Below, piece after piece: positions 31,473 through 38,791 of a DNA stretch of 38,791 nucleotides. A program made the position numbers and the translations under genes. Each line of letters begins with the position of its first letter. Position 1 is the first letter of the stretch. This stretch comes from an uncultured Bacteroidales bacterium (GTDB taxonomy: Bacteria; Bacteroidota; Bacteroidia; Bacteroidales; Paludibacteraceae). The notes below the pieces were generated by a model that worked only from the letters and a program-made list of their open reading frames with translations, was not told the DNA's origin and ran no database searches. The stretch covers positions 1 through 38,791 of the forward strand of contig CALATT010000119.1 in assembly GCA_937891905.1 (NCBI GenBank), given 5' to 3'.

Positions 31473-31504
31473 CTACACGAAGTAATATAGTAAATCGTTG
31501 AATC

Positions 31505-32044
31505 ATGGCAGATACCAATAAGCAGTTTGACCAAGTGACGGCTAAGTGCCGCAGAATATTCATTGATAAGATGGCTGACTACGGTGCCTCATGGCGTATT
31601 TTCCGCTTGCATGGCATATCCGATCAGTTGTATATCAAGGTTAAAAATATCCGTCAGCGTCAGGAGACAGGCGTCAGTTTGGTAGGCGATGATATAGAGG
31701 GTAACCTCCGTGCTATCGTCAACTATGGTGTGATGGCTATCATTCAGGAGCGCAAAGGTTATGCCGATGGCGTGGATATACCCAATGACAAAGCGGTGGA
31801 ACTATACGACGAGGTACTGCAAGAAGCCAAGGAACTCATGCTGCGCAAAAACCATGACTACGGCGAGGCTTGGCGCGAGATGAGCAAAGAAGGAATAGTG
31901 GATATGATAATGGCGAAAATCATCCGCATCAAAACCATCTTAGACCACGATGGCAAGACGATTGCTTCCGAAGGAGTGGAAGGAAACTACTTCGATATCA
32001 TAAACTATGCTATATTTGATTTGATTCACTATGAAAACGAATAA
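31505..32044 (+). CDS. DUF1599-family protein (two internal repeats)
   Basis: 179 residues made of two similar halves: about 5-85 (FIDKMADYGASWRIFR, KNIRQRQE, IEGNLRAIVNYGVMAI) and about 95-175 (LMLRKNHDYGEAWREM, KIIRIKTI, VEGNYFDIINYAIF). This duplicated DYG-W...R-I...NY pattern is the DUF1599 / nucleotide-modification-associated family, conserved in Bacteroidota next to housekeeping genes. The biochemical role is not established; its resemblance to nucleotide-handling folds is known only at family level. It overlaps the following membrane protein gene by 14 bases, so the two are coupled. Confidence 0.85.
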   Translation: MADTNKQFDQVTAKCRRIFIDKMADYGASWRIFRLHGISDQLYIKVKNIRQRQETGVSLVGDDIEGNLRAIVNYGVMAIIQERKGYADGVDIPNDKAVELYDEVLQEAKELMLRKNHDYGEAWREMSKEGIVDMIMAKIIRIKTILDHDGKTIASEGVEGNYFDIINYAIFDLIHYENE

Positions 32045-33152
32045 GATTGCACTTGTCACAGGAGCTATTGCCCGCACCTTGCTGGCACTCACCTTCCTAT
32101 TCTCTGGATTTGTAAAGGCCGTTGACCCACTCGGTACAGTGTATAAGATTGAGGATTACCTCATGGCCTTCGGTGGTTGGTTTACTGACCTCATGCCATT
32201 AGCAGGCATAGCAGCTGTGCTGCTTATCCTCATAGAGTGGCTATTAGGCGTGTGCATGCTCGCTAATGTGCGCACGAAATGGACAAGCTGGCTATCATTG
32301 GTCTTCTACTTAGTGATGACGCCACTCACCCTTTGGATTGCGCTCACCGATCCAGTGAGCGACTGCGGCTGTTTTGGCGATGCCATAGTGCTCACCAATT
32401 GGCAAACATTTTGGAAGAATGTAGTGCTCTTATCATTGGCTATTTGCCTTGTCATCTGCCGCAAAGCAATTCCTCAGCTATGGAAAGGATGGGTGGAAAT
32501 CATCATCGCATTCGTCGGCGCAAGCATAGCGGGAGGAATAATGCTGTATAGCTATAATCATCTGCCTCCAATGGATTTTCGTCCATACAAAGTAGGCAAT
32601 CATATCCCTACCCTCATGGAAGTGCCTGAAGGTGCTCCTGTGGATGAGTATGCTATCACGCTCATCTATGAGAAAGATGGTGTGGAACAAGAGTTCACCT
32701 TGGAGAACTATCCCAAGGGCGACGATAGTTGGACATTCGTAGATCAGAAATCTGTGCTTATCAAGAAAGGTTACGAACCACCTATCCACGATTTTGAAAT
32801 CCTCACGATGAATTTTGAGGATATCACTTATGATATTATAGAGTCGGAACAAGCCATCACGCTCATCACGATGTATGACCTCGATAAGACGAACCGTACC
32901 CAAGCAGCCAAACTGATGGATATATACCAAGCATGTATGGATAGAGGAGAACAATGCTATTTCTTGACAGGTTCGGGCGAAGAGCAGATCTATGCCTTCG
33001 GCGAAGAGATAGGTATGGATATGGAGACTATTGAAAGCACATTCTGCACGATTGACCCTGTAATGCTCAAGACTATCGTACGCGCCAATCCAGGTATGTT
33101 CGTGGTACAGAATGGCACTATCCTGGAGAAACACAACTTGAAACAATTATAA
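32031..33152 (+). CDS. DoxX/MauE-like inner-membrane protein (BT_3928-type)
   Basis: 373 residues. The first ~175 hold four to five transmembrane segments of the DoxX/MauE type (TLLALTFLFSGFVKAVDP, LLILIEWLLGVCML), with a CxC motif in a loop (SDCGCFGDAI, C112 and C114). The C-terminal ~190 residues are soluble and probably periplasmic, ending with a thioredoxin-like strand order (NPGMFVVQNGTILEKHNL). MauE-like proteins are associated with disulfide formation or maturation of redox proteins. This architecture is known in Bacteroides as the BT_3928 family, with no assigned function. The start overlaps the DUF1599 gene by 14 bases. Confidence 0.85.
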   Translation: MKTNKIALVTGAIARTLLALTFLFSGFVKAVDPLGTVYKIEDYLMAFGGWFTDLMPLAGIAAVLLILIEWLLGVCMLANVRTKWTSWLSLVFYLVMTPLTLWIALTDPVSDCGCFGDAIVLTNWQTFWKNVVLLSLAICLVICRKAIPQLWKGWVEIIIAFVGASIAGGIMLYSYNHLPPMDFRPYKVGNHIPTLMEVPEGAPVDEYAITLIYEKDGVEQEFTLENYPKGDDSWTFVDQKSVLIKKGYEPPIHDFEILTMNFEDITYDIIESEQAITLITMYDLDKTNRTQAAKLMDIYQACMDRGEQCYFLTGSGEEQIYAFGEEIGMDMETIESTFCTIDPVMLKTIVRANPGMFVVQNGTILEKHNLKQL

Positions 33153-33180
33153 TCAATATAAATAATAATCTAATTCGAAT

Positions 33181-33930
33181 ATGAGAACAAAAATGGTAGC
33201 AGGTAACTGGAAAATGAATAAAAACCTGCAAGAAGGCGTAGCATTAGCTACCGAATTAAAAGAAGCAGTAAAGAACCCTAATTGCGCTGTGGTGATTGGC
33301 ACTCCATTCATCCACCTCGCTACTGTAGCAGAGTTGCTCAAAGACTCTCCTATCGCTGTAGCAGCAGAGAACTGCGCAGACCACGATAAGGGCGCCTACA
33401 CTGGCGAAGTGAGCGCAGAGATGGTTAAATCTACTGGCGCTGAGTATGTTATTCTTGGCCACTCAGAGCGCCGTCAATACTATGCTGAGAGCTATGAGAT
33501 GTTAGCAGAGAAAACACGCCTCGCGTTGGCAAATGGATTGAAAGTTATCTTCTGCATCGGTGAGGTGAAAGAGGAGCGCGAAGCTGGTAAGCAGAACGAA
33601 GTGGTGAAAGCACAACTTGAGGGTTCTGTATTCAACTTAACCGCTGAGGAGTGGAAGAATATCATCTTGGCTTACGAACCAGTTTGGGCTATTGGTACCG
33701 GTTTGACCGCTACTCCAGAGCAAGCACAAGAGATCCACGCATATATCCGCGGATTAGTAGCAGAGAAATACGGCAACGAAGCTGCTGACGACACTACTAT
33801 CCTCTACGGCGGTAGCTGCAATGAGAAGAACGCAGCAGAGTTGTTCGCTTGCCCAGATATCGACGGCGGACTCATTGGTGGCGCAGCACTCGTAGCAGAG
33901 AAATTCCTCGCTATCATCGCTGCAAGATAA
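33181..33930 (+). CDS. tpiA: Triosephosphate isomerase
   Basis: 249 residues, normal family length. It interconverts dihydroxyacetone phosphate and glyceraldehyde-3-phosphate in glycolysis. Catalytic residues are visible: N9 and K11 (AGNWKMNK), H94 (LGHSERR) and E166 (AYEPVWAIGTG). The phosphate-binding loops LYGGSCNEKN and GGLIGGAAL are present near the end. Codon use is more biased than in its neighbours, as expected for a highly expressed gene. The next gene begins directly at the stop codon. Confidence 0.98.
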   Translation: MRTKMVAGNWKMNKNLQEGVALATELKEAVKNPNCAVVIGTPFIHLATVAELLKDSPIAVAAENCADHDKGAYTGEVSAEMVKSTGAEYVILGHSERRQYYAESYEMLAEKTRLALANGLKVIFCIGEVKEEREAGKQNEVVKAQLEGSVFNLTAEEWKNIILAYEPVWAIGTGLTATPEQAQEIHAYIRGLVAEKYGNEAADDTTILYGGSCNEKNAAELFACPDIDGGLIGGAALVAEKFLAIIAAR

Positions 33931-34470
33931 ATGTCAATTCCCATGGCGCTTATCAAGACCATAAATAGAAACGGAGAAATCCTCACACCAAACATCGCTG
34001 ATGATGTCTTCATGGCAGATAATGCCACCGTCGTTGGCGATGTAACGGTGGGAGAAGGAACCAGTCTATGGTTCAATGCCGTGCTGCGTGGTGATGTCAA
34101 CACCATCACCATTGGTAAACATTGTAATATACAGGATGGTTCTGTACTGCATACGCTCTACAAGAAATCAACTATCACCTTAGGCGATTATGTCTCCGTC
34201 GGGCATAATGTCACTATCCATGGTGCCGATGTAGATGACTACGCGCTCATCGGTATGGGTAGCACCCTACTCGATGGCGCACATGTAGGCGAAGGAGCTA
34301 TCGTGGCTGCAGGAGCACTCGTGCTCAAAGGCACACAAATAGGTCCGTATGAGATTTGGGGAGGTGTACCTGCTAAGTTTATCAAGAAAGCAGACCCCGC
34401 GCAGACAGAAGAAATCAATAAAACGATTGCTAATAACTACGCCATGTACGCCTCATGGTATAAAGAATAA
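33931..34470 (+). CDS. Gamma carbonic anhydrase-family protein
   Basis: 179 residues of left-handed beta-helix hexapeptide repeats (ATVVGDVTVGEGTSLWFNAVLRGD, GAHVGEGAIVAAGALVL). Three histidines are placed as in the zinc site of gamma carbonic anhydrases and YrdA/PaaY proteins: H74, H92 and H97 (VLHT, GHNVTIHG). These form trimers and may hydrate CO2, though many members are inactive. The ATG follows the tpiA TAA without spacing; a second ATG at 33943 (MALIKT) is also possible. Confidence 0.9.
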   Translation: MSIPMALIKTINRNGEILTPNIADDVFMADNATVVGDVTVGEGTSLWFNAVLRGDVNTITIGKHCNIQDGSVLHTLYKKSTITLGDYVSVGHNVTIHGADVDDYALIGMGSTLLDGAHVGEGAIVAAGALVLKGTQIGPYEIWGGVPAKFIKKADPAQTEEINKTIANNYAMYASWYKE

Positions 34471-34483
34471 AGGACTCATTATC

Positions 34484-35188
34484 ATGTTTAATAGAATCTT
34501 ATTAAAACTCTCTGGCGAGAGTCTGCAAGGACAACAAGGTTACGGCATTGATACCCAACGATTGAGTGACTACGCCGAGCAAGTGAAAGCTATTGCGCAA
34601 AAAGGCGTGCAAGTGGCTATTGTTATCGGAGGCGGTAATATCTTCCGCGGTTTGAGCGGCGCGCAGCGTGGTTTTGACCGCGTGAAAGGCGACCAAATGG
34701 GTATGCTGGCCACTGTGATCAACGCACTCGCACTACAGTCTGCTTTGGAAGCCATTGACCAACCTGTGCGCCTACTCACTGCCATCCGTATGGAGCCTAT
34801 AGGTGATTTCTACAGCCCTGCGAAGGCTATCCGTTTGCTCAATAAGGGCAATGTAGTCATTCTGGCGGCTGGAACGGGCAGTCCTTATTTCACTACGGAT
34901 ACGGGTTCTTCACTCCGCGCTATTGAGATACAAGCCGATGTGATGCTCAAAGGAACACGCGTGGATGGTATCTACACTGCCGACCCTGAGAAAGACCCTA
35001 CCGCCACTAAGTTCACAGAGATAACCTACGATGAGGTTATCCAACGCGGACTGAAAGTGATGGACCTGACAGCCACAGTGATGTGCAAGGAGAACGGCAT
35101 GCCTATCTATGTCTTTGACATGGATACAACAGGTAATCTTGCTCGTGTCATCGAGGGAGAAACCATAGGAACATTAGTAAAACCCTAA
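34484..35188 (+). CDS. pyrH: Uridylate kinase
   Basis: 234 residues from 34484 (MFNRILLKLSGESLQG). The longer open frame from 34349 runs inside the preceding gene. PyrH phosphorylates UMP to UDP in pyrimidine biosynthesis and is a hexamer of the amino-acid kinase fold. Motifs: LKLSGESL, VIGGGNIFRG, DQMGMLATVINALAL, GTGSPYFTTDTGSSLRA, and VDGIYTADPEKDPTA. It precedes frr, a conserved gene order in many bacteria. Confidence 0.97.
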   Translation: MFNRILLKLSGESLQGQQGYGIDTQRLSDYAEQVKAIAQKGVQVAIVIGGGNIFRGLSGAQRGFDRVKGDQMGMLATVINALALQSALEAIDQPVRLLTAIRMEPIGDFYSPAKAIRLLNKGNVVILAAGTGSPYFTTDTGSSLRAIEIQADVMLKGTRVDGIYTADPEKDPTATKFTEITYDEVIQRGLKVMDLTATVMCKENGMPIYVFDMDTTGNLARVIEGETIGTLVKP

Positions 35189-35200
35189 AAATTTAATTAT

Positions 35201-35767
35201 ATGTTAAACGACGAACTTGAACTCTACGAGACAGCAGCCGAAGAGCAAATGCAAAATGCTGTAACTCACTTGGACGACGCACTACAACACATCCGTGCAG
35301 GTAAAGCCAACCCTCGCATCCTCGACCCAGTAAAGGTTGAGTACTACGGAATGATGTCACCATTGAGCAGTTGTGCTACTATCACAACACCAGACGCGCG
35401 TACTATCGCAATCCAACCATGGGAGAAAAAACTCATCGGAGAGATTGAGCGCGCTATCATCAATTCGAATATCGGACTCACACCATCTAATAATGGTGAG
35501 GTAATCCGCCTTATCCTTCCTCCTCTTACCGAAGAGCGCCGCCGCGAACTATGCAAGCAATGTAAGGCAGAGGCAGAGAATGCCAAAATGTCTATCCGTA
35601 ATGCACGACGCGACGCTATTGAGGAATTTAAGAAATTGGTGAAGAATGGCTTGAGCGAAGATATTCAAAAGGACGCTGAAGAAGATGTTCAAAAAGTGCA
35701 TGATAAATACATTGCTAAAGTAGAAGCACTCTACGCAGCAAAAGAGAAAGAAATCATGACCGTATAA
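35201..35767 (+). CDS. frr: Ribosome recycling factor
   Basis: 188 residues, family length about 185. It splits terminated ribosomes together with EF-G. Recognised by HIRAGKANPRILDPVKVEYYG, TITTPDARTIAIQPWEK, SNIGLTPSNNGEVIRL, and LPPLTEERRREL, followed by the long C-terminal helix pair. It lies 12 bases after pyrH. Confidence 0.98.
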   Translation: MLNDELELYETAAEEQMQNAVTHLDDALQHIRAGKANPRILDPVKVEYYGMMSPLSSCATITTPDARTIAIQPWEKKLIGEIERAIINSNIGLTPSNNGEVIRLILPPLTEERRRELCKQCKAEAENAKMSIRNARRDAIEEFKKLVKNGLSEDIQKDAEEDVQKVHDKYIAKVEALYAAKEKEIMTV

Positions 35768-35774
35768 TGGTCTC

Positions 35775-36713
35775 ATGCGTGGTTTAGTAATTAAATCTAC
35801 GGGTAGCTCATACATCGTTCGTCTGGACGATGGTTCGGATGTGGAATGCCGTGTAAAAGGCAATTTCCGCATCCGTGGCATCCGTAGTACCAATCCCGTA
35901 GCTGTAGGCGATTTCGTGGAAATCAAAATACAGGAAGATGGCACGCATTGGATTAGCGAGATAGAAGAGCGCCGTAATTATATCATCCGTCGCGCCACTA
36001 ATCTCAGCAAGGAGAGCCATATACTTGCGGCTAATATCGACCAAGCGGCATTGATTGTCACGGTCAATCATCCTGTCACTTCTACCACTTTCATCGATCG
36101 TTTCTTGGCTACCTGCGAGGCCTATCGCGTGCGCGCGGTCCTTATATTTAATAAGATAGACCTGCTCTCTGATGAGGAGATGGCGCATTTAGCCGAACTG
36201 CAAGCGCTCTACGAATCTATTGGTTATCAAACCATTTCCTTCAGCGCCCTCCACCTCCAACATCTAACATCTAACATCCAACATCTCCTCTCAGGCCGTG
36301 TCACTTTACTGAGCGGCAATTCAGGCGTGGGCAAGAGTACCCTACTCAATGCACTTTTTGGCAAAGAGATGACGCGTACGGGTAAGATATCCGATGCGCA
36401 TGATAAGGGTATGCATACCACCACTTTCTCGGAGATGTATCCTCTCCCTACGGAGTGGGCTACCAGCGGTTGGCTCATTGATACGCCGGGTATTAAGGGT
36501 TTTGGTTCGGTAGATATGGAGAAAGAGGAGATAAGTCATTATTTCCCAGAGATTTTCCGTGTGAGCAGTATGTGCCGTTTTGGTAACTGTTCTCACACGA
36601 ATGAACCTGGCTGTGCTGTCCAGGATGCGCTCGTCAAGGGCGAGATAGCCATCAGCCGCTACGAGTCCTACCTCTCCCTTCTCGGCGACTGCGCAGAGAA
36701 TAAATATAGATAA
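35775..36713 (+). CDS. rsgA: Ribosome small subunit-dependent GTPase RsgA
   Basis: 312 residues. RsgA helps late maturation of the 30S subunit. In order: N-terminal OB fold (1-~75), circularly permuted GTPase domain with NKID (126-129) first, SA (157-158), P-loop GNSGVGKST (181-189), DTPG (~236-239), then the C-terminal zinc knuckle C267, C272, H274, C280 (CRFGNCSHTNEPGC). Between SA and the P-loop, a heptamer repeat (36255-36288) encodes HLQHLTSNIQHL. It begins 7 bases after frr and is the last gene of the cluster. Confidence 0.97.
   Translation: MRGLVIKSTGSSYIVRLDDGSDVECRVKGNFRIRGIRSTNPVAVGDFVEIKIQEDGTHWISEIEERRNYIIRRATNLSKESHILAANIDQAALIVTVNHPVTSTTFIDRFLATCEAYRVRAVLIFNKIDLLSDEEMAHLAELQALYESIGYQTISFSALHLQHLTSNIQHLLSGRVTLLSGNSGVGKSTLLNALFGKEMTRTGKISDAHDKGMHTTTFSEMYPLPTEWATSGWLIDTPGIKGFGSVDMEKEEISHYFPEIFRVSSMCRFGNCSHTNEPGCAVQDALVKGEIAISRYESYLSLLGDCAENKYR
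36255..36288. repeat. Heptamer repeat inside rsgA
   Basis: CTCCAA, CATCTAA, CATCTAA, CATCCAA, CATCTCC. This is the reverse complement of the GATGTTA/GATGTTG unit of queH and the bcp upstream region. It encodes about residues 161-171, in the loop between the SA and P-loop motifs. Confidence 0.85.
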
Positions 36714-36769
36714 ATTATAGTGTGGATTGGTAAAAAATCAAAATCCCAAGTTTTTTCCCAAGTAAAAAA

Positions 36770-36801
36770 TTTGCGTGTTTCTTACAAAAGCTGTACCTTT
36801 G
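36770..36801 (+). promoter_or_regulatory. Promoter of the modular exported protein
   Basis: TTTG (36770-36773), 20 bases, then TACCTTTG (36794-36801). The ATG at 36829 follows by 27 bases. No hairpin terminator was found between rsgA (stop at 36713) and this promoter. Confidence 0.85.
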
Positions 36802-36828
36802 CAGCAAAATTTTAATATATATATCATT

Positions 36829-38791
36829 ATGAAACGATTATGTATAGTCATATGCTTACTGATAAGTATGCATGGATTTTCGCAAAGCACAATTTCTAAA
36901 GAATTATTTCCAACTTTGGCAGGTTTGCAGCGAACAAGTTGTACAAAGACTATAGGAGAAGATGAATATGGAACTGTTTGGGGATCGCGTTCATATTTAA
37001 TGCAAGAAACACAAAGCACTACTATTGATGGAAAGCAATACATGGTGTTTGGAGATGATCAATACAATAGATTCGCATTGCGCGAAGAAAATAATAAGAT
37101 ATTGGTTTATAGTTCAATATTGAAAAAAGACCTTGTATTATATGATTTCACATTAGAAGTTGGCGACTCTTTGCCTGCGCTCTATTTTGTGTGGCGTGTA
37201 CACGACACTATGCAGCAGTGGTTATACATTGGAGATATATTGGACTACAACGAAGATGATGGTGGAACAATATTGCCTGCTGATACCTTCGTTGTTACAG
37301 ATATATCAACAATTACATTGCTTGACGGGAAGGAGTACAAGAAATGGACATTCAATAATGGAATGCAATATGTTGAAGGTATAGGTAGCTTTGGTATTAG
37401 TTATGCATGGAATGATTTTTTCCAACTGATAGCCCATGTTCCGCAATATTCTGATGCCGTTAGCGAACATCTCGTTTGTGTTAGCAAAAACGGCCAACTA
37501 CTCTATCAATTAGACGAGGCAGAAATGGAGCGTTTGAATACAGAGTGTCTGTGTGATGGCTACCAATCTTCCTACAAATCCCAATGGTGCGATACATGGA
37601 ATGTGTTTGTGAAAAATGGCAGCGTATATCCACCACATGAAGAAACATATCGCTATCAATTGGCGCAAGATACCGTCATAGGTGAGCACACCTATACTGC
37701 TGTTGTTAGCAAAGCCATCAATGACGCTCTTGATGCACCTCATTATGTGGCAGCTGTTCGCTTTACAGATGATAGAAAAGTGTATATCTATTACGATAAT
37801 GCCGAATATTTGTTATATGATTTCAATGTACAAGAAGGTGATGAGTTAGAAGTCTTTGCTGGTATCAACAATTATAGATTCGGTATAAAAACATACAAGT
37901 GTATTGTAACAGGCGTTGAACAGTACGCATGTATAGGATGCCCCGCAACTATTACTTTACATGTGCCTAATCATCCTGATGATTTTACAGAGATATACCG
38001 TAGAACTCAATGGCAAGAAGGAGTAGGTGATGTATATTCTGGATTTCTTAATGGCGTGAACGGCTATGTGCCTGTGGACGGTGGCGGTTCGGTACATTTG
38101 CTCTGTGCATACCAAGGCGATGAATTAAAATATACAGGTCCTTTATACGAAGAATACGGTTGTGGTGATGATGCAGAACAAAGTCCCGAAGACCTCTTCC
38201 CAACACTCTGGGGTTTGCAGCGAACAACTTTTTATCACTATACCGAGTGTTCAGATAGCTATTCTTCATTGACCGCTTCAAATGAAATCGTTACTATAAA
38301 CGACAAACCATACTTGCGTTTTGGTCAAATGTTTCTTCGTGAGGAAAATAATCAAGTATTAATATACAGCGCTGCTTATGATAAAGATCTCGTTCTTTAT
38401 GACTGGAATTTAGAAGTAGGCGACTCCATATCTCTACTTGCAATGGATTATGGTGTTTATCCCGAATATGCAGTTTCCGTGGTAGATTACAGAGTGATTG
38501 TAGATATTGATGAGAATGGAGATTTGATCATGGATACTATACCTACGGATAAAGTGGTTGTAGATAAAATATCTACTATTACTTTGTTAGATGGTAAAGA
38601 GTATAAAACATGGCATTTGGCTACAGGATGGGTAGGTGGAATAACTTATGTAGAGGGAATAGGCATACTTAGCGAAAGATATGGCGGAGGAGACTACTTT
38701 GGATTAATAAGACCAGAAGAACTCCCAACTTGCTACTATGGAGATCTGTTAGTCTGCGTAAGCAAGAACAATAAACTCCTCTACCAAATGG
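36829..38791 (+). CDS. Exported modular protein of unknown function, 3' end outside window
   Basis: The frame is open for 654 codons to the right edge. A signal peptide is clear (MKRLCIVICLLISMHGFSQS). The mature protein is beta-rich and acidic. A module beginning ELFPTLAGLQRT (from residue 25) recurs as DLFPTLWGLQRT (from ~455). Both copies contain DLVLYD and LEVGDS segments, STITLLDGKEYK, YVEGIG and a closing LVCVSKN-x-LLYQ. A related but more divergent module (~233-454) lies between them, so the order is A-B-A'. Some DNA is identical between copies (16 bases at 36922-36937 and 38212-38227). I do not recognise the family. A T9SS sorting domain at the missing C-terminus is a guess from the general build of such proteins. 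Confidence 0.8.
   Translation, partial: MKRLCIVICLLISMHGFSQSTISKELFPTLAGLQRTSCTKTIGEDEYGTVWGSRSYLMQETQSTTIDGKQYMVFGDDQYNRFALREENNKILVYSSILKKDLVLYDFTLEVGDSLPALYFVWRVHDTMQQWLYIGDILDYNEDDGGTILPADTFVVTDISTITLLDGKEYKKWTFNNGMQYVEGIGSFGISYAWNDFFQLIAHVPQYSDAVSEHLVCVSKNGQLLYQLDEAEMERLNTECLCDGYQSSYKSQWCDTWNVFVKNGSVYPPHEETYRYQLAQDTVIGEHTYTAVVSKAINDALDAPHYVAAVRFTDDRKVYIYYDNAEYLLYDFNVQEGDELEVFAGINNYRFGIKTYKCIVTGVEQYACIGCPATITLHVPNHPDDFTEIYRRTQWQEGVGDVYSGFLNGVNGYVPVDGGGSVHLLCAYQGDELKYTGPLYEEYGCGDDAEQSPEDLFPTLWGLQRTTFYHYTECSDSYSSLTASNEIVTINDKPYLRFGQMFLREENNQVLIYSAAYDKDLVLYDWNLEVGDSISLLAMDYGVYPEYAVSVVDYRVIVDIDENGDLIMDTIPTDKVVVDKISTITLLDGKEYKTWHLATGWVGGITYVEGIGILSERYGGGDYFGLIRPEELPTCYYGDLLVCVSKNNKLLYQM

Overview
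The window looks like a chromosomal segment of a member of the Bacteroidota, most likely the order Bacteroidales. Eleven good Bacteroidota-type promoters are visible (TTTG or TTG, 19-20 bases, then TAnnTTTG). A protein with a type IX secretion (T9SS) C-terminal sorting domain is present, as are TonB-dependent receptors with a carboxypeptidase-regulatory-like N-terminus, an EF-G2 paralogue, and a conserved housekeeping cluster. I cannot name a genus. No rRNA, tRNA, CRISPR array, integrase or intact insertion sequence was seen.

Layout. (1) 1-3.7 kb is accessory: the start of an exported carbohydrate-binding-like protein, two overlapping small genes of an unrecognised family, an XRE/ImmA-IrrE metallopeptidase plus PIN-domain pair (toxin-antitoxin-like), and a probably truncated gene. 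(2) 3.8-12.9 kb is a visibly AT-rich minus-strand operon of four exported proteins: a T9SS-sorted protein, a 1107-aa RHS protein, a 1327-aa lamin-tail/RHS protein with a variable C-terminal domain, and a small exported SH3-like protein. The variable domain carries a His...Ser-x-Gly-Cys signature like L,D-transpeptidases and Tlde1 effectors, so I read this operon as a secreted polymorphic toxin aimed at peptidoglycan with a periplasmic immunity protein. One strong promoter and a ~200-base leader with repeats precede it. (3) 12.9-14.6 kb holds repeat arrays, a third member of the small-gene family, and queH. (4) 14.6-19.3 kb is a two-gene TonB-dependent receptor operon whose plug regions carry cysteine motifs. 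(5) 19.3-22.1 kb holds the peroxiredoxin bcp and the EF-G2 gene. (6) 22.4-27.0 kb is uvrA plus a CPA2-type cation/proton antiporter. (7) 27.0-28.7 kb is tsaD followed by an exosortase-like membrane protein. (8) 28.8-36.7 kb is a tight plus-strand housekeeping run: waaA, hisS, a DUF1599 gene, a DoxX/MauE-like gene, tpiA, a gamma carbonic anhydrase-like gene, pyrH, frr and rsgA. (9) From 36.8 kb an exported modular protein of unknown function runs off the right edge.

Two observations stand out. The first is the RHS operon. The second is a class of short tandem repeats, mostly with a 7-base period and some with 8, 9 or 11. They occur between genes, at stop and start codons, and in frame inside conserved genes: three blocks in uvrA, two in queH and one in rsgA. 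In uvrA the repeats appear as exact 21-base (three-heptamer) units, all read in the same stop-free frame, adding 7-residue protein repeats.
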